A stretch of DNA of 64,000 nt from Novosphingobium sp. EMRT-2 (GCF_005145025.1 NZ_CP039695.1:3209501-3273500), one strand, 5' to 3'; counted from the first letter of the stretch, positions 51,047 to 60,237 are shown. The notes: generated by a model from the letters alone, not told the origin. Numbers and translations: made by a program.

Positions 51047-53377
51047 ATGCTGAAATATGCCAAAATCGAAGAACTTCGGACTGCCGGCGATATTTCGGTG
51101 GAAAGCTTCTGCCAGGGCTATCCCGACAAGCACCGGTATCGCGTGGCTGCCATTGGAACATATCCGCCCCGCCGGTGTGGTATCGCGACCTTTACCAGCG
51201 ATCTCGTGGATAGCCTGAAAGCGGCTCATCCCGGCATGTCCATCGACATATTCGCCATGGATCATCCACAGGCTCCGCAGCGTTATGGCAGCGAGGTCTG
51301 CATGGCGATCGGGGAGGGCACCCGCGAAGACTTCGAGGCGGCGGCGAACAGGATCAACGCCAGCGGCACGGATGCGGTGTGGATACAGCACGAATACGGC
51401 ATCTTTGGCGGCGAGGATGGCAACTATATCTGCAATCTCGTCGATCGCGTCGCCGCGCCCGTGATCCTGACGCTGCATACCGTTCTGCGCGATCCCACCC
51501 CCGGCCAGCGCGCGGTGTTGCAGCACCTTATCGATCGTGCCCGCGCGGTCATCGTGATGTCGCGCGAAGCGCGTGACTTGCTCGCCAGCCTTTATGATGC
51601 CCGCAACGTCACCGTGATTCCGCATGGCGTTCCCGATCGTCCGTTCGGCCGCGAACTGGCGGCCAAGGCGTGTCTGGGGCTCGCTGACCGGCACGTTCTG
51701 ATGACGTTCGGGTTGCTGGGGAGCGGTAAGGGGATCGAGCAGGTGATCGAGGCGATGCCCGCGATCCTGGCGCGGCATCCGAACACCGTGTACCGCATCG
51801 TCGGCGCCACCCACCCCGCGCTTGTGGCGCGGGAGGGGGAGGCCTATCGCCATGCCTTGCAGGCACTCGCGCAGCGGTTGGGAGTGGCCGATCATATTCA
51901 GTGGGATGACCGGTTTCTGGACACGGACGAGCTTCTCGACCAGCTGGAAGCCTGCGATATTTTCCTGACGCCCTATCCCAATCTGCAGCAATCGACGTCG
52001 GGAACGCTGAGTTATGCCGTGGCGCTCGGCAAGGCGGTTGTGAGCACCCCCTTTTCCCATGCGCGCGAGTTGCTCGCGGACGGTGTGGGCACGCTGGTCG
52101 AACCGGGCTCGGCGAACGCCATCGCGCAGGCCGTGATCGATCTGCTGGCCGATGCGACGGCGCTGGAAGCGATCAAGCGGCGGGCCTATGCCAAGGGGCG
52201 GGACGCGATCTGGCCCCGCGTGGCGGAAATGGCCCAGGCTGTTCTGCGCATTGCCGCGCCACTGGCCAAGCCACTTCAGGTCGCGCCAGGCAAAATGCCG
52301 GCCCTTTCCGGCGTGTTCGCCATGTCGGACAGCACCGGCATCTATCAGCATTCGCTCGGCATCGTGCCCGACCGCCGCCATGGCTATTGCCTGGACGACA
52401 ACGCCCGCGCGCTGATGCTGATGAACGTGGCGCGCGATCTGCCCGCCGGCGAACGCCTGCGCTGGTCGATGACCTACGCCAGCTTCATCGCCCACGCCTG
52501 GAACGAGGAAGAGCGCTGCTTCCGCAATTTCATGGGTTTCGATCGCCGCTGGCTCGAAGAGCGCGGGTCGGCGGACTCGAACGGCCGGACGCTGTGGGCG
52601 CTGGGGCATACGGCGGAATGCGCGCCCGATGCGGATATCCGCGAATGGGCTGTCGAGACGTTCATGCGATCAAGGCGTTGCGTCTCTTCCGAAAGCCCTT
52701 TGCGGACCCTTTGCTTCGCGATGTTGGGAGAAGCCGCGCTGCTGCGCGCGGGCGTACCACCCCACCAGGTCGGCGATTTCCTGGCCAAGGGCGGCCCGGT
52801 GCTGATGGCGATGCTGGAACGCACGCGGCGTCCCGAATGGGTGTGGTTCGAGCCGGCCCTGGCCTATGACAATCCACGGATTTGCGAGGCGCTGATCGAG
52901 GCCGGTCTTGTCCACGACCGCGCGGATTGGGTGCAGGCGGCACTGGAAGCGCTCGACTGGCTCATGCGATCCCAGACGAGCAGCCGGGGCCATTTCCGCC
53001 CCGTCGGTTCGGAAACCTTCGGCAAGCCGGCAACGGTCTTGCCGTTCGACCAGCAGCCCCTGGAAGCATGGGCGGCCGTCGACGCGGCCCGGACGGCCTA
53101 TTTCATCGGCGAGGACGTGAAGTGGATCCGGTCGGCGCGCACCGCTTTCGCGTGGTTCGAGGGCGCCAACGACCGCAACGTGGCATTGGGCGACGCGGCT
53201 TCGGGCCGGTGCCGCGATGGCGTGACTCCGCGCGGCGTGAACCGCAACTGCGGCGCGGAGTCGGTTCTCGCCTACCATCTGGCCAGCCGCGCGCTCTCTG
53301 ATCTCATCGCCACAGTGGAAGGACGCAATCTTGCAGCCAGGACCAGTACCGAACCGGCTTCGTATCAGCGACACTAG
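51047..53377 (+). CDS. Two-domain GT4 glycosyltransferase with C-terminal alpha/alpha-toroid-like domain
   Basis: A 776-residue protein. Residues about 30-405 form a GT-B glycosyltransferase of family GT4: YPPRRCGIATFTSDL, WIQHEYGIFGGEDGNY, TLHTVLRDPT, VIPHGVPD, LLGSGKGIEQVIEAMP, and the donor-binding TPYPNLQQSTSGTLSYAVALGK. Residues about 410-760 are helical, with repeated hairpins (CLDDNARALMLMNVARDL, DSNGRTLWALGHTAE) like a six-hairpin glycosidase. The last 47 bp overlap the GH130 gene. This pairing suggests cytoplasmic build-up and turnover of a mannose-type oligosaccharide, but donor and acceptor cannot be read. Confidence 0.85.
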   Translation: MLKYAKIEELRTAGDISVESFCQGYPDKHRYRVAAIGTYPPRRCGIATFTSDLVDSLKAAHPGMSIDIFAMDHPQAPQRYGSEVCMAIGEGTREDFEAAANRINASGTDAVWIQHEYGIFGGEDGNYICNLVDRVAAPVILTLHTVLRDPTPGQRAVLQHLIDRARAVIVMSREARDLLASLYDARNVTVIPHGVPDRPFGRELAAKACLGLADRHVLMTFGLLGSGKGIEQVIEAMPAILARHPNTVYRIVGATHPALVAREGEAYRHALQALAQRLGVADHIQWDDRFLDTDELLDQLEACDIFLTPYPNLQQSTSGTLSYAVALGKAVVSTPFSHARELLADGVGTLVEPGSANAIAQAVIDLLADATALEAIKRRAYAKGRDAIWPRVAEMAQAVLRIAAPLAKPLQVAPGKMPALSGVFAMSDSTGIYQHSLGIVPDRRHGYCLDDNARALMLMNVARDLPAGERLRWSMTYASFIAHAWNEEERCFRNFMGFDRRWLEERGSADSNGRTLWALGHTAECAPDADIREWAVETFMRSRRCVSSESPLRTLCFAMLGEAALLRAGVPPHQVGDFLAKGGPVLMAMLERTRRPEWVWFEPALAYDNPRICEALIEAGLVHDRADWVQAALEALDWLMRSQTSSRGHFRPVGSETFGKPATVLPFDQQPLEAWAAVDAARTAYFIGEDVKWIRSARTAFAWFEGANDRNVALGDAASGRCRDGVTPRGVNRNCGAESVLAYHLASRALSDLIATVEGRNLAARTSTEPASYQRH

Positions 53378-54647
53378 ACTTCATCCCGATCCTGCGCGCG
53401 TCGTTTTGCGGCCGTTCCATCTGGGATGGCAGGCCAGCAACGCGCCGCAGGACCGGGCCATCCGGCTGGTAGCCAACGTCCTGGCGCTTCCCGGCGACAG
53501 GGCGAAAGCCGAATACGAGCGGGTTCTGGCGGATTTCTCGGCGCGCCACTGGCACATCGAGAACGTCCTTGATGAACGGTACGCCCAGCTCGAAACGTCG
53601 CTGGCGCTGCCCGCCATTGCCGAAGGCTATCGCCAGCGGCTGATCGCGGCGTATTTCTGCCACGAATACACCTACGCCGCGGCTGCGCTGATGAATCCGT
53701 CGATCGTCCCGCATCCCGATCAATCGGGGTTGGAGGCTGGCGCCGTCCGTTTCGTGCTCAGCCTGCGGGCCGTGGGCGAGGGGCATATCAGCACGATCGC
53801 GTTTCGCGAGGGGATCGCGAGGCCCGATGGCTCGTTCGCCCTGTGGCCCCAGGGCGATATCGCGACGGCGATGCGGCAGATCACCGGAGAGGGCAATCCG
53901 CCCCCTCCCGACACCCCGGGCGCGCGCGCGTGGATCAGTCGCGATACGGACAGCACGCTGACAAATTCGGTTATCTTCCCGGTGACCGAGCAGCAACGCA
54001 ACGGGCTGGAGGATTTGCGCCTGGTGCGGTTCGAGGATGAGGACGGGAAAGCCGAATGGATCGGCACCTACACCGCCTATTCCGGACAATCGATCCGGTC
54101 CGAATTGCTGAGGACCAGCGACTTCAAGACCTTCTCGCTGGAACCGGTGGAAGGGCGCGCGGGGCGCAACAAGGGCATGGCCCTGTTTCCGCGGCGGATC
54201 GACGGGCAATATATGATGATCGGCCGCCAGGACGGCAAGAATCTCTACCTGCTGCGTTCACCCCAACTGGACCAGTGGGACGATGACGGCGTGCTGCTGA
54301 TGGAACCGCGCTTCGCGTGGGAATTTATCCAGATCGGCAACTGTGGGAGCCCGGTGCTAACCAAAACGGGTTGGTTGGTGCTGACTCACGGGGTCGGCCC
54401 GATGCGCAAATATGCACTGGGCGCTGTGCTGCTGGACCGCGCTGATCCATCGAAAGTGCTTGCGCGAACGCCCGAGCCGGTTCTGACCGCCGAAAATTCG
54501 GACCGGGCAGGCTATGTTCCCAATGTGGTCTATACGTGCGGCATGATGCCAGTGGGAGATCATCTTCTCATCCCTTATGGGATATCGGACAGCGTGGTTG
54601 GTTTCGCGACAATCACCATCGACGACATTCTGGCTACGATGGCCTGA
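53331..54647 (+). CDS. GH130-family glycoside phosphorylase/hydrolase-like protein
   Basis: A 438-residue five-bladed propeller enzyme. The motifs GLEDLRLVRFEDEDG (equivalent of EDPR), GRNKGMALFPRRIDGQYMMIGRQDG and WEFIQIGNCGSPV, then GWLVLTHGVGPMRKYALGAVLLD, fit GH130, which acts on beta-mannosides by phosphorolysis or hydrolysis. The TTG at 53331 has GGAAGG eight bases upstream and starts inside the GT4 gene, so translation is probably coupled; without it the domain would lose its N-terminus. No signal peptide, so cytoplasmic. Confidence 0.88.
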   Translation: MQPGPVPNRLRISDTRLHPDPARVVLRPFHLGWQASNAPQDRAIRLVANVLALPGDRAKAEYERVLADFSARHWHIENVLDERYAQLETSLALPAIAEGYRQRLIAAYFCHEYTYAAAALMNPSIVPHPDQSGLEAGAVRFVLSLRAVGEGHISTIAFREGIARPDGSFALWPQGDIATAMRQITGEGNPPPPDTPGARAWISRDTDSTLTNSVIFPVTEQQRNGLEDLRLVRFEDEDGKAEWIGTYTAYSGQSIRSELLRTSDFKTFSLEPVEGRAGRNKGMALFPRRIDGQYMMIGRQDGKNLYLLRSPQLDQWDDDGVLLMEPRFAWEFIQIGNCGSPVLTKTGWLVLTHGVGPMRKYALGAVLLDRADPSKVLARTPEPVLTAENSDRAGYVPNVVYTCGMMPVGDHLLIPYGISDSVVGFATITIDDILATMA

Positions 54648-54689
54648 CCTTGCGGGTCAGGCCATCGCCCTCCTCAAACAGCGCCTTCC

Positions 54690-54986
<297 letters not shown>

Positions 54987-54987
54987 T

Positions 54988-55013
54988 CAAACCAATTCGT
55001 GGCGACGGGTTCC
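54988..55013 (-). promoter_or_regulatory. EcfG-like promoter for the small membrane protein gene
   Basis: On the minus strand GGAAC (55009-55013), a 16-base spacer and GTTTG (54988-54992). The general stress sigma EcfG recognises GGAAC-N16/17-CGTT-type sites; the -10 match is imperfect here. It lies ~30-55 bp before the start at 54959. Confidence 0.45.
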
Positions 55014-55070
55014 CGATCGTAACGCATGCAAGTCTTTCCGGGGCGAGTCCGCTGTCTTTGGGATTAGCGC

Positions 55071-55095
55071 GGAACCGGCGGCAGCAGTGGCCGTT
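55071..55095 (+). promoter_or_regulatory. EcfG-type promoter
   Basis: GGAAC (55071-55075), exactly 16 bases, then CGTT (55092-55095): the consensus for the alphaproteobacterial general stress sigma factor EcfG. It lies 38 bp upstream of the PRC-barrel gene at 55134. Confidence 0.72.
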
Positions 55096-55133
55096 GCATC
55101 TGTCCGAACTTCATTTCGACACAGGATGCCGCC

Positions 55134-55766
55134 ATGGTGGAGCTTGCTAGCTGGATAGCGCCCATCGCGACGATGGTTGCCGCGGTGATGACCGCCGCCA
55201 ACCTGGGGCCGCGTATGACCGGTGCGGGCTTCGCCGTGTTTGCCGTCGGTGCCTGCGCGTGGTGCATCGTTGCCCTGCAGGGCGATCAGACGGGACTGTT
55301 GCTCACCAACGTATTTCTGCTCGTGGTCGATGTGGTTGGCGTGTGGCGATGGCTGGGGCGGGCGAGGTATGCGGATGCTGCACGACGAGCGGCAAGGGCC
55401 AGCGCGTCGCGCACCGATACGAGCCTGTTTTCCTTTCAGGATCTGCTGAGCGCTTCCGTTGTGGACAAGGGCGGGACGGCGCTTGGTCCGGTGATCGATG
55501 CCATGGGCAGCGTCGAGGATGGCAGCATTGCCTACCTGGTGGTTTCCGATGGCGGTGTCGCCGGCGTGGGGGAAGTGCTGCGCCGCTTCCCGGCCGACCG
55601 GCTCGCCTATGCGGACGGGAAGGTGATCGCTTCCATCCCGCGTCCTGCCTTCGAAGCGTTACCCGTCATCGAGGCCGATCGCTGGCCGTTGGATGCCCGT
55701 CGCACACGGTCCGGCATTCCCGAGATGGAAGGCGGTCCACGTCCAGCTGCGAAAGGGGAACGATGA
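55134..55766 (+). CDS. Membrane protein with C-terminal PRC-barrel domain
   Basis: A 210-residue protein with three N-terminal TM helices (about 5-23, 30-48 and 52-72) and a PRC-barrel-like domain (about 95-175: FQDLLSASVVDKGGTALGPVIDAM, YLVVSDGG, IASIPRPAFEALP). PRC-barrels are small adaptor folds. The consensus EcfG promoter just upstream indicates general stress control. The stop overlaps the next gene (ATGA). Confidence 0.8.
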   Translation: MVELASWIAPIATMVAAVMTAANLGPRMTGAGFAVFAVGACAWCIVALQGDQTGLLLTNVFLLVVDVVGVWRWLGRARYADAARRAARASASRTDTSLFSFQDLLSASVVDKGGTALGPVIDAMGSVEDGSIAYLVVSDGGVAGVGEVLRRFPADRLAYADGKVIASIPRPAFEALPVIEADRWPLDARRTRSGIPEMEGGPRPAAKGER

Positions 55767-56173
55767 GCAAGTTCTTCACCCTATGGTCGTCCGCCATCTC
55801 CGCCGCCATGGGGCGCCCCGTGGCCTTTGCCATAGCGCTGGGCACCATCATCGTATGGGGTGTTTCGGGGCCGGTGTTTGGCTGGTCCGACACATGGCAG
55901 CTCATCATCAACACGGGCACCACAATCGTGACGTTCCTGATGGTGTTCCTGATCCAGAACAGCCAGAATCGCGATGCAAGCGCCATGCAGGCCAAGCTGG
56001 ACGAATTGCTGCGCGCGCTGGACAAGGCGCGCGAGGGATTCGTGGGCATCGAACACCTGACGGACGAGGAAATCACCGCCCTGCGCGATGCACTGGAACG
56101 CGAGTGCGGATTGCGCGATGGGAAACAGGCGACGACCGAAGATACCGTGGATCACCTGCTTCAGCGGACTTAG
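55763..56173 (+). CDS. Low-affinity iron permease family protein
   Basis: A 136-residue protein with two TM helices (PVAFAIALGTIIVWGVSGPVFG and NTGTTIVTFLMVFLIQN), followed by NSQNRDASAMQAKLDELLRAL, characteristic of the low-affinity iron permease (Fet4-like) domain in bacteria. The bacterial proteins are short and iron transport is unproven. Its ATG overlaps the PRC-barrel gene stop, so it shares the EcfG promoter. The ~280-bp gap 56174-56453 before the next gene shows no gene. Confidence 0.85.
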   Translation: MSKFFTLWSSAISAAMGRPVAFAIALGTIIVWGVSGPVFGWSDTWQLIINTGTTIVTFLMVFLIQNSQNRDASAMQAKLDELLRALDKAREGFVGIEHLTDEEITALRDALERECGLRDGKQATTEDTVDHLLQRT

Positions 56174-56453
56174 CGGCGGACGCCACGAATGGTCCCGACG
56201 TCCGTCGCGAAGGACCGGCAGCCGGTTCGCTTACCTGTGACAGGTTTGGGGACATAACGGGCCTTCGCATCCATTCCTTCCCCCGAGATGCCCGCCGCAC
56301 GGAGCGTAAACACCAGGGGGCAATCCGACGGAATGGAACAGACATGACTGATCGCTGCGATACGTCCGGTCCGACCATTCCCCCTCTCTGCCTTGTCTGG
56401 GTTCGCCCACGTTGCGCTGGAACGCTCACCTTTTCCGGAAACAGGAGTTTTCC

Positions 56454-57023
56454 ATGACCCGACTTATCCTTGCCCTTCTTCCCGCGCTTGCGCTGGCTGC
56501 ATGCGACAAACCCGCCGTCATTACGACCGAACCCGCCGATGACATCGCTGTGACCACCACACCCGCCGAAAGCGGCGTCCCAGCCGCGGCGGCGGTGGTC
56601 GACACCGCCGATTATCTGGCAAGGGCTGTGGCGGCCGATCGGTTCGAGATCGACAGTTCGAAAGCGATTCTGGCGAAAACCGGCAATGCTGACGTCAAGG
56701 CGTTCGCAAACATGATGATCGCGGACCACCAGAAGTCCTCGGATGAACTGAAGGCGGCGGCCACGAAAGCCGGTCTGAGCGTGCTGCCGGTATCGCTCGA
56801 TCCCGATCAGCAAGGGCAGATCGATGCGATCCGCAAGACCTCCGGCGCCGACGCGGCCCGGGTCTATCTGAACGCGCAGCGCACGGCGCATGCGATGGCT
56901 CTCAGTCTCCACACCGATTACGCCGCTAATGGCACGGTTCCGGACGTCAAGGCCACCGCCGGCCGCATCGCCGCCGTTGTGCAGCAGCATAGCGACAAGC
57001 TCAGCGCAATCAGCATCAAATAG
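56454..57023 (+). CDS. DUF4142 lipoprotein
   Basis: A 189-residue protein: signal and lipobox MTRLILALLPALALAAC (Cys17), a low-complexity Thr/Ala/Pro linker to about residue 48, then DUF4142 with DYLARAVAADRFEIDSSKAI, VKAFANMMIADHQKSSDEL and QRTAHAMALSLHTDYA. DUF4142 is a ferritin-like helical domain with conserved His residues, common in envelope and stress regions. CAGGAG precedes the ATG. The small gene at 57063 follows after 39 bp. Confidence 0.87.
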   Translation: MTRLILALLPALALAACDKPAVITTEPADDIAVTTTPAESGVPAAAAVVDTADYLARAVAADRFEIDSSKAILAKTGNADVKAFANMMIADHQKSSDELKAAATKAGLSVLPVSLDPDQQGQIDAIRKTSGADAARVYLNAQRTAHAMALSLHTDYAANGTVPDVKATAGRIAAVVQQHSDKLSAISIK

Positions 57024-57062
57024 GCATCGCGCCGGCACTTCCGGCGTCGGAGGAGATGGATC

Positions 57063-57245
57063 ATGCCTCAGGGCGACAAATCGAGCTATACCGACAAGCA
57101 GAAGCGCCAGGCCCGCCATATCGAGGAGGCGTACGAAGAGCGCGGAACGGATCACGAGGAGGCCGAACGGCGCGCCTGGGCCACGGTGAACAAGCAGACC
57201 GGGGGTGGGCAGAAGACTCGTTCGAAACAAAGTAAGTCGGATTGA
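57063..57245 (+). CDS. Small hydrophilic protein, plasmid-stabilisation-like annotation
   Basis: A 60-residue basic protein with the conserved pattern YTDKQKRQARHIEEAYEERG, then EEAERRAWATVNKQTGGG. Close relatives occur widely in proteobacteria, often labelled plasmid stabilisation protein without evidence; no toxin-antitoxin partner is here. Lys/Arg/Glu content suggests a disordered stress protein. GGAGGAG lies just upstream of the ATG. Confidence 0.85.
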   Translation: MPQGDKSSYTDKQKRQARHIEEAYEERGTDHEEAERRAWATVNKQTGGGQKTRSKQSKSD

Positions 57246-57421
57246 GCGGTCCACGATGACGGTGGACCGAGCATTCCAGGGCACCGTGCGCTTGGCCCTG
57301 CACGCGAGGGCTGCTCCAACTCCGCATCGTCAACGCGTGCTTCTCCGTTCAAGCCGGCGGGTTCACGAGGTCGAGCATCTCGTGAACCCGCCGGATGATC
57401 GCGTTGGTGGCGGAATGCCCT

Positions 57422-57580
57422 TCATGCCTGAGCTGGCGGAGGGGCCTCTGGCGGCTGGACGCCTGGGTCTATCCGGTCCGGTTGTTCGTTGGGTACTTCG
57501 CCCGGAACCTGCTCGGGGGGCGTTTCCGGGGGAGATTCCGGGATATCGGTGTCGGGTGGGGATTCCGGGACTGTCGCCAT
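57422..57580 (-). CDS. Small Pro/Glu-rich protein
   Basis: A 52-residue protein with repeats of the PESPPDTDIPESPPETPPEQ type. A strong AGGAGG lies 6 bases before the ATG at 57580, and an EcfG-like element is further upstream. No membrane segment or family is seen; probably disordered. Similar Pro-rich short genes occur in sphingomonad stress islands. Confidence 0.7.
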   Translation of the reverse strand: MATVPESPPDTDIPESPPETPPEQVPGEVPNEQPDRIDPGVQPPEAPPPAQA

Positions 57581-57616
57581 TCTGGCCTCCTGCGCTCGGC
57601 GTGCTTGTTGCAATTT

Positions 57617-57642
57617 CAAACCCGGCACTGCGCTAAGGTTCC
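57617..57642 (-). promoter_or_regulatory. EcfG-like promoter for the Pro-rich gene
   Basis: Minus strand GGAAC (57638-57642), 16-base spacer, GTTTG (57617-57621). It has the same layout as the element at 54988-55013 and lies ~37 bp before the start at 57580. Confidence 0.5.
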
Positions 57643-57718
57643 TCCAATTCCTGCTTATGTTTGCATCGCGCGGCGAAACGAAACGGGAGCGCGCCGTGAT
57701 GCGGAAAAGCAAAAAGGG

Positions 57719-57744
57719 GGAACTTAACTTTTATCCATACGTAT
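57719..57744 (+). promoter_or_regulatory. EcfG-like promoter for the IS-interrupted gene
   Basis: GGAAC (57719-57723), 16-base spacer, CGTAT (57740-57744); one base differs from CGTT. It lies ~47 bp upstream of the ATG at 57791 of the split small membrane-protein gene. Confidence 0.55.
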
Positions 57745-57884
57745 CGATTTCACATCCTTCCAAAGGAAATGCGATATCGAGGAGAGTGTCATGCGAAAGC
57801 GCGGTGATGAGGTTCATATGAATACAGAAGAGGTTCGCAGCGGATCGACGCCAAACATAGTGCGTTGGGTGCTGGGGGTCAGTT

Positions 57885-59180
57885 GGACACCTCGAAGAAC
57901 CGTCTGATTTTGGCGTAATTGCGATGTGATGGCACAGGAGCGGGTGGCGAGCTCCAGGCTTGGGTTGCTGATCTGCTTATTTTCTTGGCGGAGCCGGCTG
58001 CGTGGGCCGGTTTTTGGGTCACGCGGGCGCAGTACGCCCCTCAAGCCATGCGAGGCGCTGGAAGTTATAGGCAAGGTTGGCCATGCCGATCTTGATGCGG
58101 GCGCGGGCAATGCCGATGGTGCGCACGATCAGGCCCATGCGGTGCTTTTGCCCGGCAAAGACGTGTTCGACTGCCGAGCGGATGGCCGATCGCTTCGCAT
58201 TGGCTCTGGCGACACGCTCGGGCATGGCACGGCGGTTCGGTTTGCGCTGGTGGATGTGGCTCTTGAACATGCCCCTCTCGAGAAAGGTTTCGTTTTTCTT
58301 CGACCGGTAGGCGGTATCAGCCCAGACGCCCGAACCGGTGTTGTTCGTGCTGATCAGGTCAGGCAACCGGGCGCCGTCATGGGCATTGGCGGCACTGGCA
58401 TCCCAGGTCCGGATCAACCCGTGAGCCCGGTCGATGCCGATGTGGTTCTTGTAGCCGAACATCGGGATGGCGAGATCGACCGGCTTGAAGGCCTTGGGAT
58501 CGGCACCCTCCTTCACCTTGGCCTTGGTGTACTTCACGCTCCAGCGGGCATCGCGATCCTTCTGACGGAGCCGGGCTGGCTTTGCCTTCCATGCCTCCGG
58601 GATCCGGCCGTCCTTGATCGCTGCCTTCTCCTCGTCGGTGTTCCGCTGCTTGGGGGCAGGCACAACGGTAGCATCGATGATCTGGCCGCCCATGGCGAGA
58701 TAGCCCCGGTCGGTCAGTGCGGCATCGAAGCGGGCGAAGAGCTTGTCGATTGCCTTGGCTTGCACCAAGCGCTCGCGGAACAGCCACACCGTCGTTGCAT
58801 CCGGCACCGTGCCATCGAGCCCAAGGCCCAGGAAGCGCTGGAACGACAAGCGATCCTTGATCTGGAATTCCGTCGCTTCGTCCGAAAGCGAATAGAGCGC
58901 CTGCAGCACCAGAATTTTGAACATCATCACCGGGTCAAACGGCGGCCGCCCGCCTTTGCCACGAACACTGCGGCGCAGAGCGGCGATCAATGGCCCCCGG
59001 AAAACCTCAAAGTCGACCACCCCGGACAGACGCTCCAACGGATCACCCGCTGCGCTCAAGGCCTCGTACCGGTTCGAAAGATCAAAGAAACCGGGCTGTC
59101 CCGCCATCATCGCCTCCGCTCATCCGCAAGGGCAGTGAATCAGGTCAGGCCGACAAGCGCCAGAGTTTTTCGAACCCTCC
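57885..59180. mobile_element. IS5-family insertion sequence, 1,296 bp
   Basis: Flanked by direct repeats AGTT (57881-57884 and 59181-59184), a 4-bp target duplication. The termini GGACACCTCGAAGAAC (57885-57900) and the inverse of 59165-59180 (GGAGGGTTCGAAAAAC) match at 11 of 16 bases, a plausible imperfect terminal inverted repeat. It contains one transposase gene. Restoration of an open frame across the junction independently confirms the boundaries. Confidence 0.88.
58019..59110 (-). CDS. IS5-family transposase
   Basis: A 363-residue DDE transposase with the N-terminal GGRPPFDPVMMFKILVLQAL (DUF772-type domain) and catalytic residues Asp146 (IIDATVV), Asp265 (VWADTAY) and Glu315 (AVEHVFAGQKHRMGL), giving the full DDE set with the Tnp IS4/IS5-type Y-(2)-R-(3)-E-(6)-K spacing roughly kept. 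It appears intact and is the only gene within the element, so the element may be active. Confidence 0.93.
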   Translation of the reverse strand: MMAGQPGFFDLSNRYEALSAAGDPLERLSGVVDFEVFRGPLIAALRRSVRGKGGRPPFDPVMMFKILVLQALYSLSDEATEFQIKDRLSFQRFLGLGLDGTVPDATTVWLFRERLVQAKAIDKLFARFDAALTDRGYLAMGGQIIDATVVPAPKQRNTDEEKAAIKDGRIPEAWKAKPARLRQKDRDARWSVKYTKAKVKEGADPKAFKPVDLAIPMFGYKNHIGIDRAHGLIRTWDASAANAHDGARLPDLISTNNTGSGVWADTAYRSKKNETFLERGMFKSHIHQRKPNRRAMPERVARANAKRSAIRSAVEHVFAGQKHRMGLIVRTIGIARARIKIGMANLAYNFQRLAWLEGRTAPA

Positions 59181-59349
59181 AGTTTTTTTCTGGCGATCGC
59201 CGCTCTTTCAGCGATATGGATTACCGGTGCAATTTCAGTATAGAAAGAGGAACTGCAGCTGGTCCGATGCAGGCAACGGCATGGCGATAGAAGGGGATAA
59301 ATACCCCGTCCGAAGAGTTTAAATATTTGGCTCTTATGGAGAAATTGCC

Positions 59350-59718
59350 ATGGAAAACCATATTGAACTCGACGAGACCAGCGACATCATTTCCTCGAAC
59401 AAGGTCGAGGGAACTTCGGTTTACGATAGCGAGGGCAATAACCTCGGATCGATCTACAACTTCATGGTCAACAAGCGGTCCGGCCAGGTCGAATACGCCG
59501 CGTTGCGGTTCGGCGGCTTTCTGGGCATCGGAAGCGACTACTACCCGATCCCGTGGGACATGCTGACCTACGATACGGACAAGGGCGGCTATCAGGTCGA
59601 TATATCGAAGGATTTGCTCGAGAACGCGCCCCGCTACGACGAAAACAGCGAGCCGGTGTTTGACCAGTCCTACGGCCGTGATCTCTATGGGTACTACGGC
59701 GTGCCGTACTCGTTCTGA
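59350..59718 (+). CDS. PRC-barrel domain protein
   Basis: A 122-residue soluble protein made mainly of a PRC-barrel: SNKVEGTSVYDSEGNNLGSIYNFMVNKRSGQVEYAALRFGGFLGIGSDYYPIPWDML is the diagnostic stretch, with an acidic C-terminus rich in Tyr (YGRDLYGYYGVPYSF). GGAGAA precedes the ATG. It lies 106 bp after the 3' end of the split gene and could once have been read with it. Stress-related by context. Confidence 0.88.
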   Translation: MENHIELDETSDIISSNKVEGTSVYDSEGNNLGSIYNFMVNKRSGQVEYAALRFGGFLGIGSDYYPIPWDMLTYDTDKGGYQVDISKDLLENAPRYDENSEPVFDQSYGRDLYGYYGVPYSF

Positions 59719-59892
59719 CCTGCTCCGGCGCGGCGTCTGCAAGATGCCGCGCCGGCTTGCGGCTGCATGCCTTACAGCAAGGACATCACGCTGGTTGGCG
59801 TGAACGTCGCCATGCGTGCGTGATAAGTCCGTGTAAGTGCCAACGGGTTCAGTCGGTGGAAATCCGGGACCGTCGTTGGTTTGCGGAATGGA

Positions 59893-59986
59893 ATGGCGGA
59901 GACGGAGGGATTCGAACCCTCGGTACCGGATTTACCAGTACGACGGTTTAGCAAACCGTTGGTTTCAGCCACTCACCCACGTCTCC
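59893..59986 (-). tRNA. tRNA-Ser (anticodon GCU)
   Basis: On the minus strand: 5' GGAGACG pairs with 3' CGTCTCC, D-arm GAGTGGCTGAAAC, anticodon arm ACGGTTTGCTAAACCGT (anticodon GCT), a long variable arm as in class II tRNAs, T-arm GAGGGTTCGAATCCCTC and encoded CCA. Discriminator G as in tRNA-Ser. Confidence 0.95.
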
Positions 59987-60237
59987 GGATCGCAGCGGCG
60001 AGGGCGGCCTATAGCGGCGGTTGAACAACGCGGCAAGGGGGGACCGGCCACCGCCTGCAATTCCTGATCCGGAAGGTGGAAAAGCGGCGACTGCCGTCTG
60101 TTTTCGTCGGTCTAACGTATTTCCGACTCGACTCATCGCCTGTTCATTGTCGCGGAGCGACGACTGGATTCTGTGCTTGAAGGTTGACCGTGGCGGCTGC
60201 GGCCGGGGCCGGGCATGAACAGGATCGGGATGGACGT

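Larger units (their letters stand above)
57791..59243 (+). pseudogene. Small membrane-protein gene split by the IS element
   Basis: The 5' part (57791-57884) encodes MRKRGDEVHMNTEEVRSGST and on to VRWVLGV before the IS; the 3' part (59185-59243) continues in frame after removing the IS and one AGTT copy, giving VSFFLAIAALSAIWITGA and ISV then TAG. The restored product is 50 residues with one TM helix. GAGGAGAG lies 4 bases before the ATG. In its current state the product would end after 39 codons with a foreign tail (SWTPRRTV) and no complete membrane helix, so the gene is probably inactive. Confidence 0.85.

Noticed and set aside
50830..51063. A 77-codon minus-strand frame between the Crp and GT4 genes
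   Set aside because: No ribosome site, overlaps the GT4 start and lies in the AT-richer divergent promoter region; composition is protein-like but support is too thin.
57063..57245. Plasmid stabilisation or toxin-antitoxin function for the 60-residue protein
   Set aside because: No partner gene and the conserved family is broad and chromosomal; that name is a legacy label.
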